Shown piece after piece: positions 24,889 to 33,141 of a DNA stretch of 64,000 bases. Below the pieces are notes generated by a model, which was given only the letters and a program-made list of their open reading frames with translations, searched no databases and was not told where the DNA came from. A program made the position numbers and the translations under genes. Source of the stretch: DAIOXA01 sp050949165 (lineage in GTDB: Bacteria > Bacillota > Proteinivoracia > UBA4975). The stretch is from assembly GCA_050949165.1 (NCBI GenBank), contig JBMNFF010000003.1, forward strand, positions 248,001 through 312,000. Reading direction: 5' to 3'. Each line of letters starts with the position of its first letter. Position 1 is the first letter of the stretch.

Positions 24889-25800
24889 TTAATCCTTAAA
24901 TTTACCCCAGATTTTTACCTCGGTCTGTAAATCAACATCGTGCTTGGCCTTGACCTTCGCCTTGACCAAGGTGATCAGGTCGTAGATGTCCTGGGCTGAG
25001 GCCTTATTTTCATTGACGATAAAGCCGCAATGCTTTTCAGAAACTGCCGCGCCTCCCAAGCGCTCTCCCCTGAGCTGGCAGGATTCGATGAGCTGACCGG
25101 CGTAATGGCCCGGCGGACGCCGGAAGGTGCTGCCGGCGCTGGGCTTATCCAGGGGCTGCTTTTCCTTGCGGCGACGGGTATACTCCTGCATCTTGGCGGC
25201 AATTTCGTCACAGTCCCCGGGGGCCAGTTCCATCTCCACCTCCAGGACAACATTGCCGTTGCTCTGAAAGATACTGGAACGATAACCCATTTCCAATTCG
25301 CCGCCGCAGTAGGTGACGAATTCTCCCTGGGGGGTGACTGCCAGAACCCGGCGCACCACATCCTTCATCTCGCCGCCGTAAGCACCGGCATTCATTACCA
25401 CCGCGCCCCCGACGGTACCGGGAATGCCGCTGGCAAATTCCAAACCCGTCAGGCAGTTGGCCCGGGCTATGGAGCTGACCCGAGGCAGGGAGGCGCCGGC
25501 CTGGGCCACGATCAGGGTATCGGCCACCCGCACCTCGGCCAGGTTGGCCTCCAGGACCATGACCACCCCTTCCAGGCCGGAATCGCTGACCAGAAGGTTG
25601 GTGCCCTTGCCCATGACATACCACTTTAGGCCATTCTCATTGCAGTAGGTAATTATCTGAGCCACCTGGCTGTAATCCCGGGGCATCACCAGGTACTCGG
25701 CGGGCCCTCCCACCTGAAAGGATGTATATCTCGACATGGCTTGCTGGCACAAGACCGAATTGACATCGGTAATGGCTTCCAGGTCAGCCTTGACCTTCAT
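24889..25800 (-). CDS. murB: UDP-N-acetylenolpyruvoylglucosamine reductase
   Basis: This 303-residue MurB reduces enolpyruvyl-UDP-GlcNAc to UDP-MurNAc with FAD and NADPH. FAD-binding motifs are visible (YVMGKGTNLLVSDSG, FASGIPGTVGGAVVMNAGAY). The catalytic serine lies in SAGSTFRRP, and the C-terminus has AAVSEKHCGFIVNENKA. These place it in the type II MurB group common in Firmicutes. ATG 25800 has GGAGG shortly upstream. It is followed by the DHH phosphoesterase gene. GC content has returned to the high level of the rest of the window. Confidence 0.96.
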   Translation of the reverse strand: MKVKADLEAITDVNSVLCQQAMSRYTSFQVGGPAEYLVMPRDYSQVAQIITYCNENGLKWYVMGKGTNLLVSDSGLEGVVMVLEANLAEVRVADTLIVAQAGASLPRVSSIARANCLTGLEFASGIPGTVGGAVVMNAGAYGGEMKDVVRRVLAVTPQGEFVTYCGGELEMGYRSSIFQSNGNVVLEVEMELAPGDCDEIAAKMQEYTRRRKEKQPLDKPSAGSTFRRPPGHYAGQLIESCQLRGERLGGAAVSEKHCGFIVNENKASAQDIYDLITLVKAKVKAKHDVDLQTEVKIWGKFKD

Positions 25801-25925
25801 AAATAATTCCTCCCAATTCTTTCTATACGGTAAAGCTCCTGCAAGGCAAGCAGGAAAAGACCCGCTTCCCGCAGAAACTATACTTGACCCGGTTTTCGGG
25901 GAGTATCTGACCAGGAGGGCTTGTC

Positions 25926-26282
25926 ATGAGCCAAGACCAGAAAGTAAAGATATGGTCGGCACTCTGCTACCTGCCGCCCCTCTTCTTGCCCCTGCTCTTT
26001 TTTAAGCGCAGGACCCCGCTGATCTATTCCCATGCCAAACAGGCGCTGGTGACATGGATTTTCCTGGGTCTGGCCTATGTTATCTCCTTGCTGCCGGGAC
26101 CGCTCTTTGCCGTCGGCAAGTGGCCGGTCAGCATCGGCCTCGGCATCCTCTTTCTCCTCCATCTGGCCATGGGCCTGGCCACAGCTGTCCGTGGCCAAGC
26201 AAAGCCACTGCCACTGGGAGAATGGATTGACAACCTGCCCATTTTTTCCAGCAGCGAAACCTCCGGCGAAGAAACCCGCTAG
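25926..26282 (+). CDS. DUF4870/Tic20-like small membrane protein
   Basis: The 118 residues begin with a polar MSQDQKVKIWSALCYLPPLF segment, then a short FFKRRTPLIYSHAKQAL loop and two further helices. This layout, with the conserved H-A-K-Q-A/G loop, is that of DUF4870 proteins (Tic20-like fold). Function is not known. The gene has GGAGGG upstream of the ATG and stands alone, divergent from murB. Its terminator overlaps its last codons. Confidence 0.75.
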   Translation: MSQDQKVKIWSALCYLPPLFLPLLFFKRRTPLIYSHAKQALVTWIFLGLAYVISLLPGPLFAVGKWPVSIGLGILFLLHLAMGLATAVRGQAKPLPLGEWIDNLPIFSSSETSGEETR

Positions 26283-26296
26283 GAGGTTTCTTTTTT
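26256..26296 (+). terminator. Terminator overlapping the end of the DUF4870 gene
   Basis: GAAACCTCC (26256-26264) inside the coding sequence pairs with GGAGGTTTC (26282-26290), followed by six T. The left arm encodes the last residues of the protein. Confidence 0.75.
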
Positions 26297-26972
26297 ACTC
26301 CAGCGTCAATTCGGCGCCGGGGTCCATTACCTCCACCCGGGCAAAGCCCCGGCCTTCGACCTGGACCTTGAATTGGTAGGGGTCCTGGCGAATCAGCTCA
26401 AAGGTGTTGTAGTGCATGGGAATGACCACCCGGGGCCGGAGCATTTCCACCGCCAGGGCGGCGTCGGCGGGGCCCATGGTGTAGTTGTCACCGATGGGCA
26501 GGAGGGCATAGTCGATATCTTCCAGCTGCCCCAGGAGCTTCATGTCGGAAAAGAGGCCGGTGTCGCCGGCAAAGTAAATTCCCCGCTGATGAAAGTTTAC
26601 ATAAAAGCCGCAGGCCAGCCCCCCTGCTACGCCGGCGCCGTGGAGGGCCGGGGTGAAGCGCAGATAGCCGAAGGGGAAGTTAACCCTCCCGCCAATGTGC
26701 CCGGTGTGAATGCGGCTGACCCCCTGGCTGCGACAGAGATTGCCCACTTCGAAGGTCGAGACCAGGACGGCATTGTTGTGCTGGCAGATTTCCACGGCGT
26801 CCCCCAGATGGTCGGCGTGGGCATGGCTGACCAGAACATAGTCCACCTTGATGTCCTGAGGATCGATTTCCCCCGCACCGGGATTGCCATTGATATGCGG
26901 ATCGAAGATAAGGCTGTCTTGCTCAGATTTCAGGATGAAACAAGAATGCCCCAGGTATGAAAGCGTAAGCAT
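26295..26972 (-). CDS. UPF0173 metal-dependent hydrolase (YtkL type, beta-lactamase fold)
   Basis: This 225-residue metallo-beta-lactamase-fold protein begins MLTLSYLGHSCF and has the metal site SHAHADHLGD, further ligands in TGHIGG, the Asp in YFAGDTGLFSD, and the final His in VIPMHYNTFE. Motifs and length fit the UPF0173 family. Its physiological substrate is not known. It follows the cation transporter gene with a 13-base gap and may be cotranscribed. It converges on the DUF4870 gene. Confidence 0.9.
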   Translation of the reverse strand: MLTLSYLGHSCFILKSEQDSLIFDPHINGNPGAGEIDPQDIKVDYVLVSHAHADHLGDAVEICQHNNAVLVSTFEVGNLCRSQGVSRIHTGHIGGRVNFPFGYLRFTPALHGAGVAGGLACGFYVNFHQRGIYFAGDTGLFSDMKLLGQLEDIDYALLPIGDNYTMGPADAALAVEMLRPRVVIPMHYNTFELIRQDPYQFKVQVEGRGFARVEVMDPGAELTLE

Positions 26973-26985
26973 TCAAAAATCCCCC

Positions 26986-27846
26986 CTATAAATTATCCGG
27001 TTCGACGTGCAGGGCGGAGCGGCTGTGCGGCAAGGTTTGCCGCAGGTGCTCCTCCAGGTGATCGCAAATATCATGGGCCTGTTCTACAGAAAGCGCTCCG
27101 TCCACCAGCAAATGGACTTCCAGGTATCTGAATCTCCCCACCCTGCGGGTCCTCAACTTGTGGAATCCCCGCAGGGGCGGCATATGCCGGGTAAAGATTT
27201 CCTCTATGCTCTCCCGCTCGGCCCGGGGAAGGCTGGAATCTACCAGATCCAGACTGGCCGAATAGATTAGCTTTATCCCTCCTGCGGCAATGAGGGCGGT
27301 AACCGCCAGGGCGGCGATGGCGTCTGCTATCAGTATTCCCCAAAAGTGAGCGATAGCCAGCCCAACCAGAACCGCCACCGAGGAAGCCACGTCGGTGAGC
27401 ATGTGCAAGGCGCCTCCCAGCACAGCGAGGGATTCGGTTTTCTTTGCCACCTGCCACATGCGCCAGCTGACAAGGCCCTGCAGGATTATGGCCACCAGGG
27501 TGACCGCCATCCCCACCCCCGCTATTTCCAGGGGAGCTGGCGCCAGCAACCTCTCCACCGCCTCCCAGCCGATGATGGCGGCAGATATCAGGATCAGGAC
27601 TCCCTGGCCCAAGGCGGCCAGGTTTTCATACTTGCCGTGCCCCCAGGGATGGCAGGCGTCCTCGGGCCTCAGGGCAACCCTCACGCTTATCCAGGCCCCC
27701 ACCGCCGCCATAAAATCGGTGACGGTATGAATGCCATCGGAAATCATGGCCACAGAGCCGGCCAGGATGCCGATGGCAATCTGCAGGGCCATGATCAGTA
27801 AATTTGCGGCAATGGCCAATAGCGAAACCTTGCCCTTGCTATCCAC
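26986..27846 (-). CDS. Cation diffusion facilitator (CDF) transporter
   Basis: This 286-residue CDF protein has six helices and a cytoplasmic C-terminal domain. Helix II carries HTVTDF and helix V HMLTDVASS, the His/Asp pairs of the transport site. The HPWGHGKYE loop after helix III is the family hallmark. The C-terminal domain (LRTRRVGRFRYLEVHLLVDG) mediates dimerisation. It exports Zn, Mn or Fe in exchange for protons; the His-Asp arrangement fits Zn/Cd, though specificity is uncertain. Upstream is the WYL regulator gene in the same direction. Confidence 0.93.
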   Translation of the reverse strand: MDSKGKVSLLAIAANLLIMALQIAIGILAGSVAMISDGIHTVTDFMAAVGAWISVRVALRPEDACHPWGHGKYENLAALGQGVLILISAAIIGWEAVERLLAPAPLEIAGVGMAVTLVAIILQGLVSWRMWQVAKKTESLAVLGGALHMLTDVASSVAVLVGLAIAHFWGILIADAIAALAVTALIAAGGIKLIYSASLDLVDSSLPRAERESIEEIFTRHMPPLRGFHKLRTRRVGRFRYLEVHLLVDGALSVEQAHDICDHLEEHLRQTLPHSRSALHVEPDNL

Positions 27847-27904
27847 TCCCCAAACCTCCCCGTACCTGATGTTCCAGTATACGCGGAGGTCTTTGAAGCG
27901 GTAA

Positions 27905-28897
27905 CTAAATCAGTCCGTTAACTTCGGCTTGCAGGCGGATGGTCTCCCGGACCATTTTCCGGAGCTCCCTGGGCTCAACCACCTTAACCTCGGCCCCGTG
28001 GCTGAGGACCCAGGGGAATATTTCCTCCAGGGCGCTGACGGTCTTGGAAAACTCCAGGCCGCCATTGTCCAGCTCCTTAAGCTCGTCTGCCTTGTTGCCG
28101 TGGTATTCCCGGATAAACCTGCTGTACTCCGGGCTGAAGTGCAGGACCACCTGGTAATTTTCCTCGCCTTTGAAGACATCCCAACAGCGGCTTTTATAGT
28201 CCTCGTACTTGAAATTGGGATCGGGTTGAAATTCGGTTTCCAGGGGCTCCGCCTCCAATATCCTGTCCAGACGGAATTCCCGGATGGAGTTTCGCGCCTT
28301 GCACCAGGCCACAATATAGTATTGCTGGCGGAAGTAAATTGTATAAGGCTGAATTGTACGCTGGCTGATCTCGTCACTGGCGAAGGCATGGTAAAGAATG
28401 CGCACTTCCCGATGGCAACGCATCGCCTCGATCATGGTCTGGATTATCGGTCCCCCGCGGCTCAGGTTGCCCGGAAGCTCAACCCGAAAAAGCCGATAGA
28501 TTCCCTGTAAATAACGCTGCTGCAAGTCCGGCAGGCTGGCCATCAGGCGACGGGTCAGTTCAATCCCTGCATCGACAACGGGGTCGCTGCCCAGGGCCTC
28601 CAGGAGCCTGTTGATAAAGACCAGGGCCATCAACTCGACAAAGGAGCACTGCATCCCTTCCAGCTTAAAATGGTCCATCAGGTAATAGTAGTTCTTATTC
28701 TCCCTTACCGTTTCAGTGATGGGAAAATGCAGGGAAAGATCGTCCAGATCACGATAGACAGTACGCAAACTGACATCGACACCCAACTGATCCTTCAGCT
28801 CCCGGTGCAGGTCCTCGGCAGTGCGGCCTTGCCTCCAGCTATCCAGAGCCCGCAGCAGGTAGAGCTGGCGATCCAGTTTGCTGAAACTCACAAGCAT
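27905..28897 (-). CDS. WYL-domain transcriptional regulator (YafY/DeoR-like)
   Basis: This is a 330-residue protein. The N-terminal winged helix (LDRQLYLLRALDSWRQGRT, VSLRTVYRDLDDL) precedes a WYL domain with REVRILYHAFASDE, YTIYFRQQYYIVAWC and IREFRLDRILEAE, and a C-terminal WCX-like part. WYL regulators sense ligands such as nucleic-acid fragments or small molecules and often control DNA-damage or defence genes. The start is ATG 28897; a longer frame to 28954 lacks a second RBS. It is divergent from the tandem DUF4438 genes, and palindromes in the shared 124-base gap are candidate operators. Confidence 0.9.
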   Translation of the reverse strand: MLVSFSKLDRQLYLLRALDSWRQGRTAEDLHRELKDQLGVDVSLRTVYRDLDDLSLHFPITETVRENKNYYYLMDHFKLEGMQCSFVELMALVFINRLLEALGSDPVVDAGIELTRRLMASLPDLQQRYLQGIYRLFRVELPGNLSRGGPIIQTMIEAMRCHREVRILYHAFASDEISQRTIQPYTIYFRQQYYIVAWCKARNSIREFRLDRILEAEPLETEFQPDPNFKYEDYKSRCWDVFKGEENYQVVLHFSPEYSRFIREYHGNKADELKELDNGGLEFSKTVSALEEIFPWVLSHGAEVKVVEPRELRKMVRETIRLQAEVNGLI

Positions 28898-28935
28898 TCC
28901 CCCCAATAAACAATTCCACCTTACCCTCAATATAC

Positions 28936-28992
28936 TTCGCGGAAGTCGCAACAATTTCCTTCCTGGCAGGAATGTCTGTTTGCCACCGCGAA
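28936..28992. promoter_or_regulatory. Palindromes in the WYL/DUF4438 divergent region
   Basis: TTCGCGG (28936-28942) and CCGCGAA (28986-28992) form an inverted pair. Between them a tight palindrome TTCCTG-G-CAGGAA lies at 28960-28972. These are reasonable operator candidates for the divergently encoded WYL regulator. No convincing -35/-10 pair was identified. Confidence 0.4.
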
Positions 28993-29021
28993 TATCTTAA
29001 CCATTGTCAGGAGGTGTAGTA

Positions 29022-29879
29022 ATGTTAAAAACCAATTCGCAAAGGCTGGTCCAGATCGCTGTGGCCGGCCAAGTGGCCTTCGCCCGTTCCTTCGGCTGGG
29101 AAGTTGCCCAGGACGGCCGGCCCTTCACCCTGCCCAGTGTGGGTGGAATCGCCTACAATGTAAAGATCGGCGACCTGGCCAGCGGTTTTGAGGCCGACCA
29201 TGTGGAGCCGGGGGTGAGCATCCGCCGCAAGGATGATAAGGAAAATGCCGGTCTCAACACCCTGGCCTGCGTGGGCAATGTCGCCACCGTGGTCAGCGGC
29301 GATGCCAAGGGGGCCAAGGGATTCGTCACCGGCAAGCACGGGGGCATCGAACACGTCTTGGTCTGGTTCGACCAGGATACCCTGGAAAAGTTGGGTCCCG
29401 AGGATAATATCCAGATCAGGAGCTGGGGCACCGGCCTTGCCCTGGAGGAGCTGCCGGATATCAAGATCAAGAACCTGGATCCCGAGCTCCTGGCCAAGAT
29501 GGACCTGCAGATAAAGGATGGGGTGTTGGAGGTGCCGGTGGTCACCACGGTGCCCGCCTACCTCATGGGTTCCGGGATGGGCTCAGCCACCGCCCACCGG
29601 GGCGATTACGACATCATGACTGCAGACCCCAAGGCTTATAAGCAGTTTGGCCTGGACAGGCTCCGCTTCGGCGACCTGGTCCTGCTCCAGGACTGCGACA
29701 CCACCTATGGCCGCGGTTACCTTGAAGGGGCCATCACCGTAGGCGTTGTGGTACACAGCGACTGCCTCTTGGCCGGCCACGGCCCCGGCATCACCACCCT
29801 CTTCACCTGCAAGACCCCGAAGATCCGGGGCATCAAGAGCGAGAAGGCCAATATCGGCTATTGGCTGGGCATTCTCTAA
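29022..29879 (+). CDS. DUF4438 protein, paralogue 1
   Basis: This 285-residue protein matches DUF4438, a family with a Thermotoga structure but no known reaction. Characteristic segments are GGIAYNVKIGDLASGFEADHVEP, LACVGNVATVVSGDAKGAKG, KHGGIEHVLVWF and VVVHSDCLLAGHGPGITTL. The many conserved Gly, His and Asp residues suggest an enzyme. The start is ATG 29022 with AGGAGGTG upstream, and it aligns with the start of the neighbour. It is followed after 15 bases by a second copy, so the two should be coexpressed and may form a hetero-oligomer. Confidence 0.85.
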   Translation: MLKTNSQRLVQIAVAGQVAFARSFGWEVAQDGRPFTLPSVGGIAYNVKIGDLASGFEADHVEPGVSIRRKDDKENAGLNTLACVGNVATVVSGDAKGAKGFVTGKHGGIEHVLVWFDQDTLEKLGPEDNIQIRSWGTGLALEELPDIKIKNLDPELLAKMDLQIKDGVLEVPVVTTVPAYLMGSGMGSATAHRGDYDIMTADPKAYKQFGLDRLRFGDLVLLQDCDTTYGRGYLEGAITVGVVVHSDCLLAGHGPGITTLFTCKTPKIRGIKSEKANIGYWLGIL

Positions 29880-29894
29880 GGAGGTCATAGAAAT

Positions 29895-30767
29895 ATGCTT
29901 ACCACCAATAAAGATCGACTGGTACAAATCGCCGTTTCCGGGCCGGTGGCCCACTCCATGGCAAGCTCTCCCTACCGAATCAAGACCGACGGCACCCCCA
30001 TCACCCTGCCCGGCACCGGGGGCATCACCTACAATGTCAAGGTGGGGGACCCGGCCTGCGGCTGGGTGGCCGACCATGTGGAACCGGGGGTCAGCCTCCG
30101 CCACAAGGACGAGAAGGAAAACGCCGGCCTCCACACCCTGGCCTGCGTGGGCAACGTCGCCACCGTGGTCAGCGGCGAGGCCAAAGGAGCCAAGGGCTTC
30201 GTCACCGGCAAGCACGGCGGCATCAACCATGTCCTGGTCCACTTTGACCGGGAAACCCTGGAGAAAATGGCCATCGGCGACAAGGTCCAGATCCGGGGCT
30301 GGGGCACCGGCCTCAAGATCCTGGAGGCCCCGGAAGTGACGGTCATGAACCTGGACCCGGAGCTCCTGGAAAAGATGGACCTGAAGGTAGTGGACGGCGT
30401 CCTGGAGGTGCCGGTAACCACCTTCATCCCTCCCTACCTCATGGGCTCCGGCATCGGCGCCTCCACCTGCCACACCGGAGATTATGACATCATGACCCAC
30501 GACCCCGAGGCCTATGAACAGTGCGGCCTGGATAAGTTGCGCCTGGGCGACCTGGTCCTGCTCCAGGACTGCGACAATCAGTACGGCCGGGGTTACCTCA
30601 AGGGAGCGGTCTCGGTCGGGGTTGTCGTCCACAGCGACTGCGTCATCACCGGCCACGGCCCCGGCGTCACCACCCTCTTCACATGCAAAAAGCCCCTGAT
30701 CCGGGGCGTCAAGAGCGACACAGCAAATATCACCCACTGGGGACGGTTCTTAGTGGATGATTTTTAG
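29895..30767 (+). CDS. DUF4438 protein, paralogue 2
   Basis: This 290-residue paralogue of the preceding gene matches it along the whole length (for example GGITYNVKVGDPACGWVADHV against the same region upstream, and VVVHSDCVITGHGPGVTTLF). The two look like an old tandem duplication with clear divergence. The C-terminus ends NITHWGRFLVDDF, whereas paralogue 1 ends NIGYWLGIL. The last residues are encoded by a REP-like repeat (30734-30767) that seems to have replaced the original end. RBS: AAGGAGGTC. Confidence 0.85.
   Translation: MLTTNKDRLVQIAVSGPVAHSMASSPYRIKTDGTPITLPGTGGITYNVKVGDPACGWVADHVEPGVSLRHKDEKENAGLHTLACVGNVATVVSGEAKGAKGFVTGKHGGINHVLVHFDRETLEKMAIGDKVQIRGWGTGLKILEAPEVTVMNLDPELLEKMDLKVVDGVLEVPVTTFIPPYLMGSGIGASTCHTGDYDIMTHDPEAYEQCGLDKLRLGDLVLLQDCDNQYGRGYLKGAVSVGVVVHSDCVITGHGPGVTTLFTCKKPLIRGVKSDTANITHWGRFLVDDF
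30734..30767 (+). repeat. REP-like unit 1, at the end of DUF4438 paralogue 2
   Basis: The unit reads CCACTGGGGACGGTTC then TTAGTGGATGATTTTTAG. CCACT and AGTGG can pair. It encodes the last residues and the TAG stop of the gene. The same sequence recurs at 31582 and, as a large hairpin, at 32125. Confidence 0.8.
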
Positions 30768-30796
30768 GCCGGAGGAATATAAGGCGGGGTGATGTG

Positions 30797-31600
30797 ATGG
30801 AGACAGGCAGGCCAATTGCCCAAGGGAGGACGGCAGAAATCTTTGCCCAAGGGGATGAGCGGGTCCTGAAGCTATTCCGGGCGAACATGTCCCAAAAGGC
30901 GGTGGCAAAGGAATACGCCTTGGCCCAGGCAATTTTCGAAGCAGGGGTTCCCGCTCCTGCAGTCTATGAAATGGTCACAGCGGATGGGCGCTGGGGCATT
31001 GTCTATCAAAGGATAGCCGGCCAGACAATGTTGGAGTTTCTCGCCCGGAGGCCCCTGTCTTTTCTGGGCCAGGCCCGCAGGCTCGCCCGGCTCCACCACT
31101 CTATTCATCAGCACCCGGCGGATAATCTGCCGGGACAAAAGCAGGTCCTTGCTGAAAGTATAAGCAAGGTGAGGACTCTTTCCGACCAGGACAAGCAGAC
31201 AATCCTCGACTATTTAGAGGCTCTGCCCCAGGGAAATAGACTGTGCCATGGCGACTTTCACCCAGATAATGTAATGGTAAACTCCGGGGAAGCCGTGGTC
31301 CTGGACTGGATGAATGCCAGCATTGGCAGCCCTGCCGCGGATGTTGCTCGTTCCGTACTGTTGCTGCGGGATGCCAGCCCCTTGTCGCAAACCACCGATT
31401 GGAGGGCTAAGCTCATAAGCATTTTCCGCAAGGGCTTTTTTACGGCCTATCTCCGGGAATACTGCCGAATTTCCGGTATTGACCCTGCGCAGGTTGCCGC
31501 CTGGATGCTGCCGGTTGCCGCGGCCCGACTCAGTGAAGATCTGCCCCAAGCCGAGAAAATGACCCTGCTGCAGATTGTCCGCCGCTGGGGACGGTTCTAA
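30797..31600 (+). CDS. Aminoglycoside-phosphotransferase-fold kinase
   Basis: This 267-residue kinase-like protein has APH-family motifs: nucleotide loop QGRTAEIFAQGDERVLKLF, catalytic loop CHGDFHPDNVMV, and the metal-binding Asp in VVLDWMNASIGSPAADVA. Such proteins phosphorylate small molecules such as choline, homoserine or sugars, or act in antibiotic resistance; the substrate here is not evident. ATG 30797 has GGGG seven bases upstream. The gene follows the DUF4438 pair closely and may be cotranscribed. Its last residues (RRWGRF) and stop come from a REP-like unit. Confidence 0.85.
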   Translation: METGRPIAQGRTAEIFAQGDERVLKLFRANMSQKAVAKEYALAQAIFEAGVPAPAVYEMVTADGRWGIVYQRIAGQTMLEFLARRPLSFLGQARRLARLHHSIHQHPADNLPGQKQVLAESISKVRTLSDQDKQTILDYLEALPQGNRLCHGDFHPDNVMVNSGEAVVLDWMNASIGSPAADVARSVLLLRDASPLSQTTDWRAKLISIFRKGFFTAYLREYCRISGIDPAQVAAWMLPVAAARLSEDLPQAEKMTLLQIVRRWGRF

Positions 31601-31615
31601 ATGGATGATTTTTAG
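31582..31615 (+). repeat. REP-like unit 2, at the end of the kinase gene
   Basis: The unit reads CCGCTGGGGACGGTTC then TAAATGGATGATTTTTAG, a close match to unit 1. It contains the stop codon of the kinase gene and, on the other strand, the stop codon of the convergent ORF at 31612. Confidence 0.8.
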
Positions 31616-32133
31616 TGCCAACGCAGCCCCACCGGCAGGCGCCAGCGCCGGCGCTTCATGCCCCGTTGGGTTAGGGCGGCGGTATCGCCGAAATCCTGAT
31701 CCTGCCTTTGGGAGATTACCGGTCCCGGCACGGTGCTGCGCTCCATGCCGTCCTCCACTACAAAGGCCAGGCTCACCTGGGTTTTCCGGGCCCGGGCCCA
31801 AACCAGCCTACCCGTCAGGGCTTCCTGAACCTGGCTCTGGATTACCAAGTAGGTGGAGACCCTCACGGCATGGCGGAACTCTTTATCAGGTATTAGCTGA
31901 GCCAGGGGCGGCGAGGAATAATTATAGCGGGAGAAGTTCAAGGCCCGCTTTTTTATTTGCCCCCAATTTCCCTGAATCACCGGACCGTCCACAATCCTTT
32001 CCCGGCTGCTGAGAGCCACAAGCATGGGTTGGAGACCCCAATTCTCCAGGGACATGAAAAAAATCAATCCCCGGAACCTTGCCGCCAGACCCGGATAATG
32101 GGCCAGCGGCGCTCGGCAGATGAAAATAATCAT
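31612..32133 (-). CDS. Hypothetical protein bounded by REP-like units
   Basis: These 173 residues do not match a family that I recognise. The N-terminal ~29 residues come partly from the REP hairpin, so translation more likely begins at MSLENWGLQPMLVALSSRER (about 32055), although the RBS there is weak. Central segments (ALNFSRYNYSSPPLAQLIP, VSLAFVVEDGMERSTVPG) read like a real soluble protein; the end is Arg-rich (GMKRRRWRLPVGLRWH). It follows the lipoprotein gene, with start and stop overlapping in an ATGA. It could be a displaced part of that gene's original operon. Confidence 0.5.
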   Translation of the reverse strand: MIIFICRAPLAHYPGLAARFRGLIFFMSLENWGLQPMLVALSSRERIVDGPVIQGNWGQIKKRALNFSRYNYSSPPLAQLIPDKEFRHAVRVSTYLVIQSQVQEALTGRLVWARARKTQVSLAFVVEDGMERSTVPGPVISQRQDQDFGDTAALTQRGMKRRRWRLPVGLRWH

Positions 32134-32165
32134 CCACTGGGAACCGTCCCCAGTGGATGATTATT
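32125..32165. repeat. REP-like unit 3: perfect 17-bp stem hairpin
   Basis: AATAATCATCCACTGGG (32125-32141) pairs perfectly with CCCAGTGGATGATTATT (32149-32165) around AACCGTC. It is the inverted, fully symmetric form of the REP-like unit and supplies the last residues (NNHPLGTVPSG) and stop of the lipoprotein gene. Confidence 0.85.
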
Positions 32166-32639
32166 CCAGTAAAATTCTTCTACATACAGGGTCCATTCCG
32201 AAAGGTACTTGACCTCGAGGGGCTTTCCTCCTTCTATTTTCAGGGAATAGCCCTGAAATTCCGCCCAATCCTGGAAGTTGGCCAGCTCGCCGGCAGCGAG
32301 AATCTGTCGGGATAGTTCCGCCAGGCAATAGTAGGGGGGCTGCCGGGGGAAGTCTTCCCATTCCAATTCCCCCTGGTCCAGGTTGAGGAGCAGGTTGTCG
32401 GGACCATACTCCAACCGCAATGTCCCCGAGGGCATTGTTATGTCCAGGACCAGGGCCTCGGCCCTGGCTTCCCAAACTTCCATGGACAAGTCTCCGTCTT
32501 GCTGATGAAAGTCAATCCGGTACCGGGCCACCCAGGTTTCGGCCGCCGCCTTCTCGGCCCAGGTCTTTGCCCTGGATGCGGGAGAGCAGCCAGCGATTAA
32601 CAAACCCAAAACCAGCAAGATGACCAATCTGCCTCTCAT
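32130..32639 (-). CDS. Lipoprotein with LolA/GerS-like features
   Basis: This 169-residue protein has a signal peptide with lipobox LIAGC (Cys18), so it is anchored on the outer face of the membrane. The beta-rich remainder (YRIDFHQQDGDLSMEVWEARA, MPSGTLRLEYGPDNLLLNLD) resembles the LolA-like fold of germination lipoproteins such as GerS, but this is a weak inference. It overlaps the upstream CBS-domain gene by ATGA, so the two are translationally coupled. The C-terminal 11 residues derive from a REP-like hairpin and probably replace the original end. Confidence 0.8.
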   Translation of the reverse strand: MRGRLVILLVLGLLIAGCSPASRAKTWAEKAAAETWVARYRIDFHQQDGDLSMEVWEARAEALVLDITMPSGTLRLEYGPDNLLLNLDQGELEWEDFPRQPPYYCLAELSRQILAAGELANFQDWAEFQGYSLKIEGGKPLEVKYLSEWTLYVEEFYWNNHPLGTVPSG

Positions 32640-33088
32640 CGGCCAACGGTGCCTCGCAGGACATCACTGCGGGTGACGATACCCACCAGGCGACCTCCCT
32701 CCAGGACGGGAATGCGATTCACACCCCGTTCCAGGATTATCTGCGCTGCTTCTTCCAGGGGCGCATCGGCTTCCACCGTCGCCACGTCCCTGGTCATCAG
32801 CTGTTCGACCCGGGTGGCGACGGTCTTTTCCAACTGGCGCTGAAATTCCATGACATCGTCCAGGAACACTATCCCTCCCAACAATTCCAGGTATCTGGGA
32901 GGTTTGGGGGGAGTCCTGGCCGCCAACAAATCCCTTTCGCTGAGGATCCCTACCACTTCTTCGCCCTGAACCACCGGCGCACCGCTGATCCCCTGCTCCA
33001 CAAGGATTCTGGCCGCCTCATCCAAAGTCTGATCTGGCCTTAGGGTAAACACATCCCTGGTCATTACTTCGGATACCTTCATAGACAT
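32636..33088 (-). CDS. CBS-domain pair protein
   Basis: This 150-residue protein consists of two CBS domains: MKVSEVMTRDVFTLRPDQTL ... GILSERDLLA, then RVEQLMTRDVATVEADAPL ... GIVTRSDVLR. Such stand-alone Bateman modules bind adenosyl nucleotides and regulate partners. ATG 33088 has GGAGGGA upstream; its stop overlaps the lipoprotein start. The partner is unknown, but the coupling to the lipoprotein gene is notable. Unlike the CBS-ACT gene at 1879-2702, this one is intact. Confidence 0.92.
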   Translation of the reverse strand: MSMKVSEVMTRDVFTLRPDQTLDEAARILVEQGISGAPVVQGEEVVGILSERDLLAARTPPKPPRYLELLGGIVFLDDVMEFQRQLEKTVATRVEQLMTRDVATVEADAPLEEAAQIILERGVNRIPVLEGGRLVGIVTRSDVLRGTVGR

Positions 33089-33141
33089 CCCTCCACATAC
33101 ACATTGTATTTATTTCGACAAAAAATATTCCCCGGGCAATT

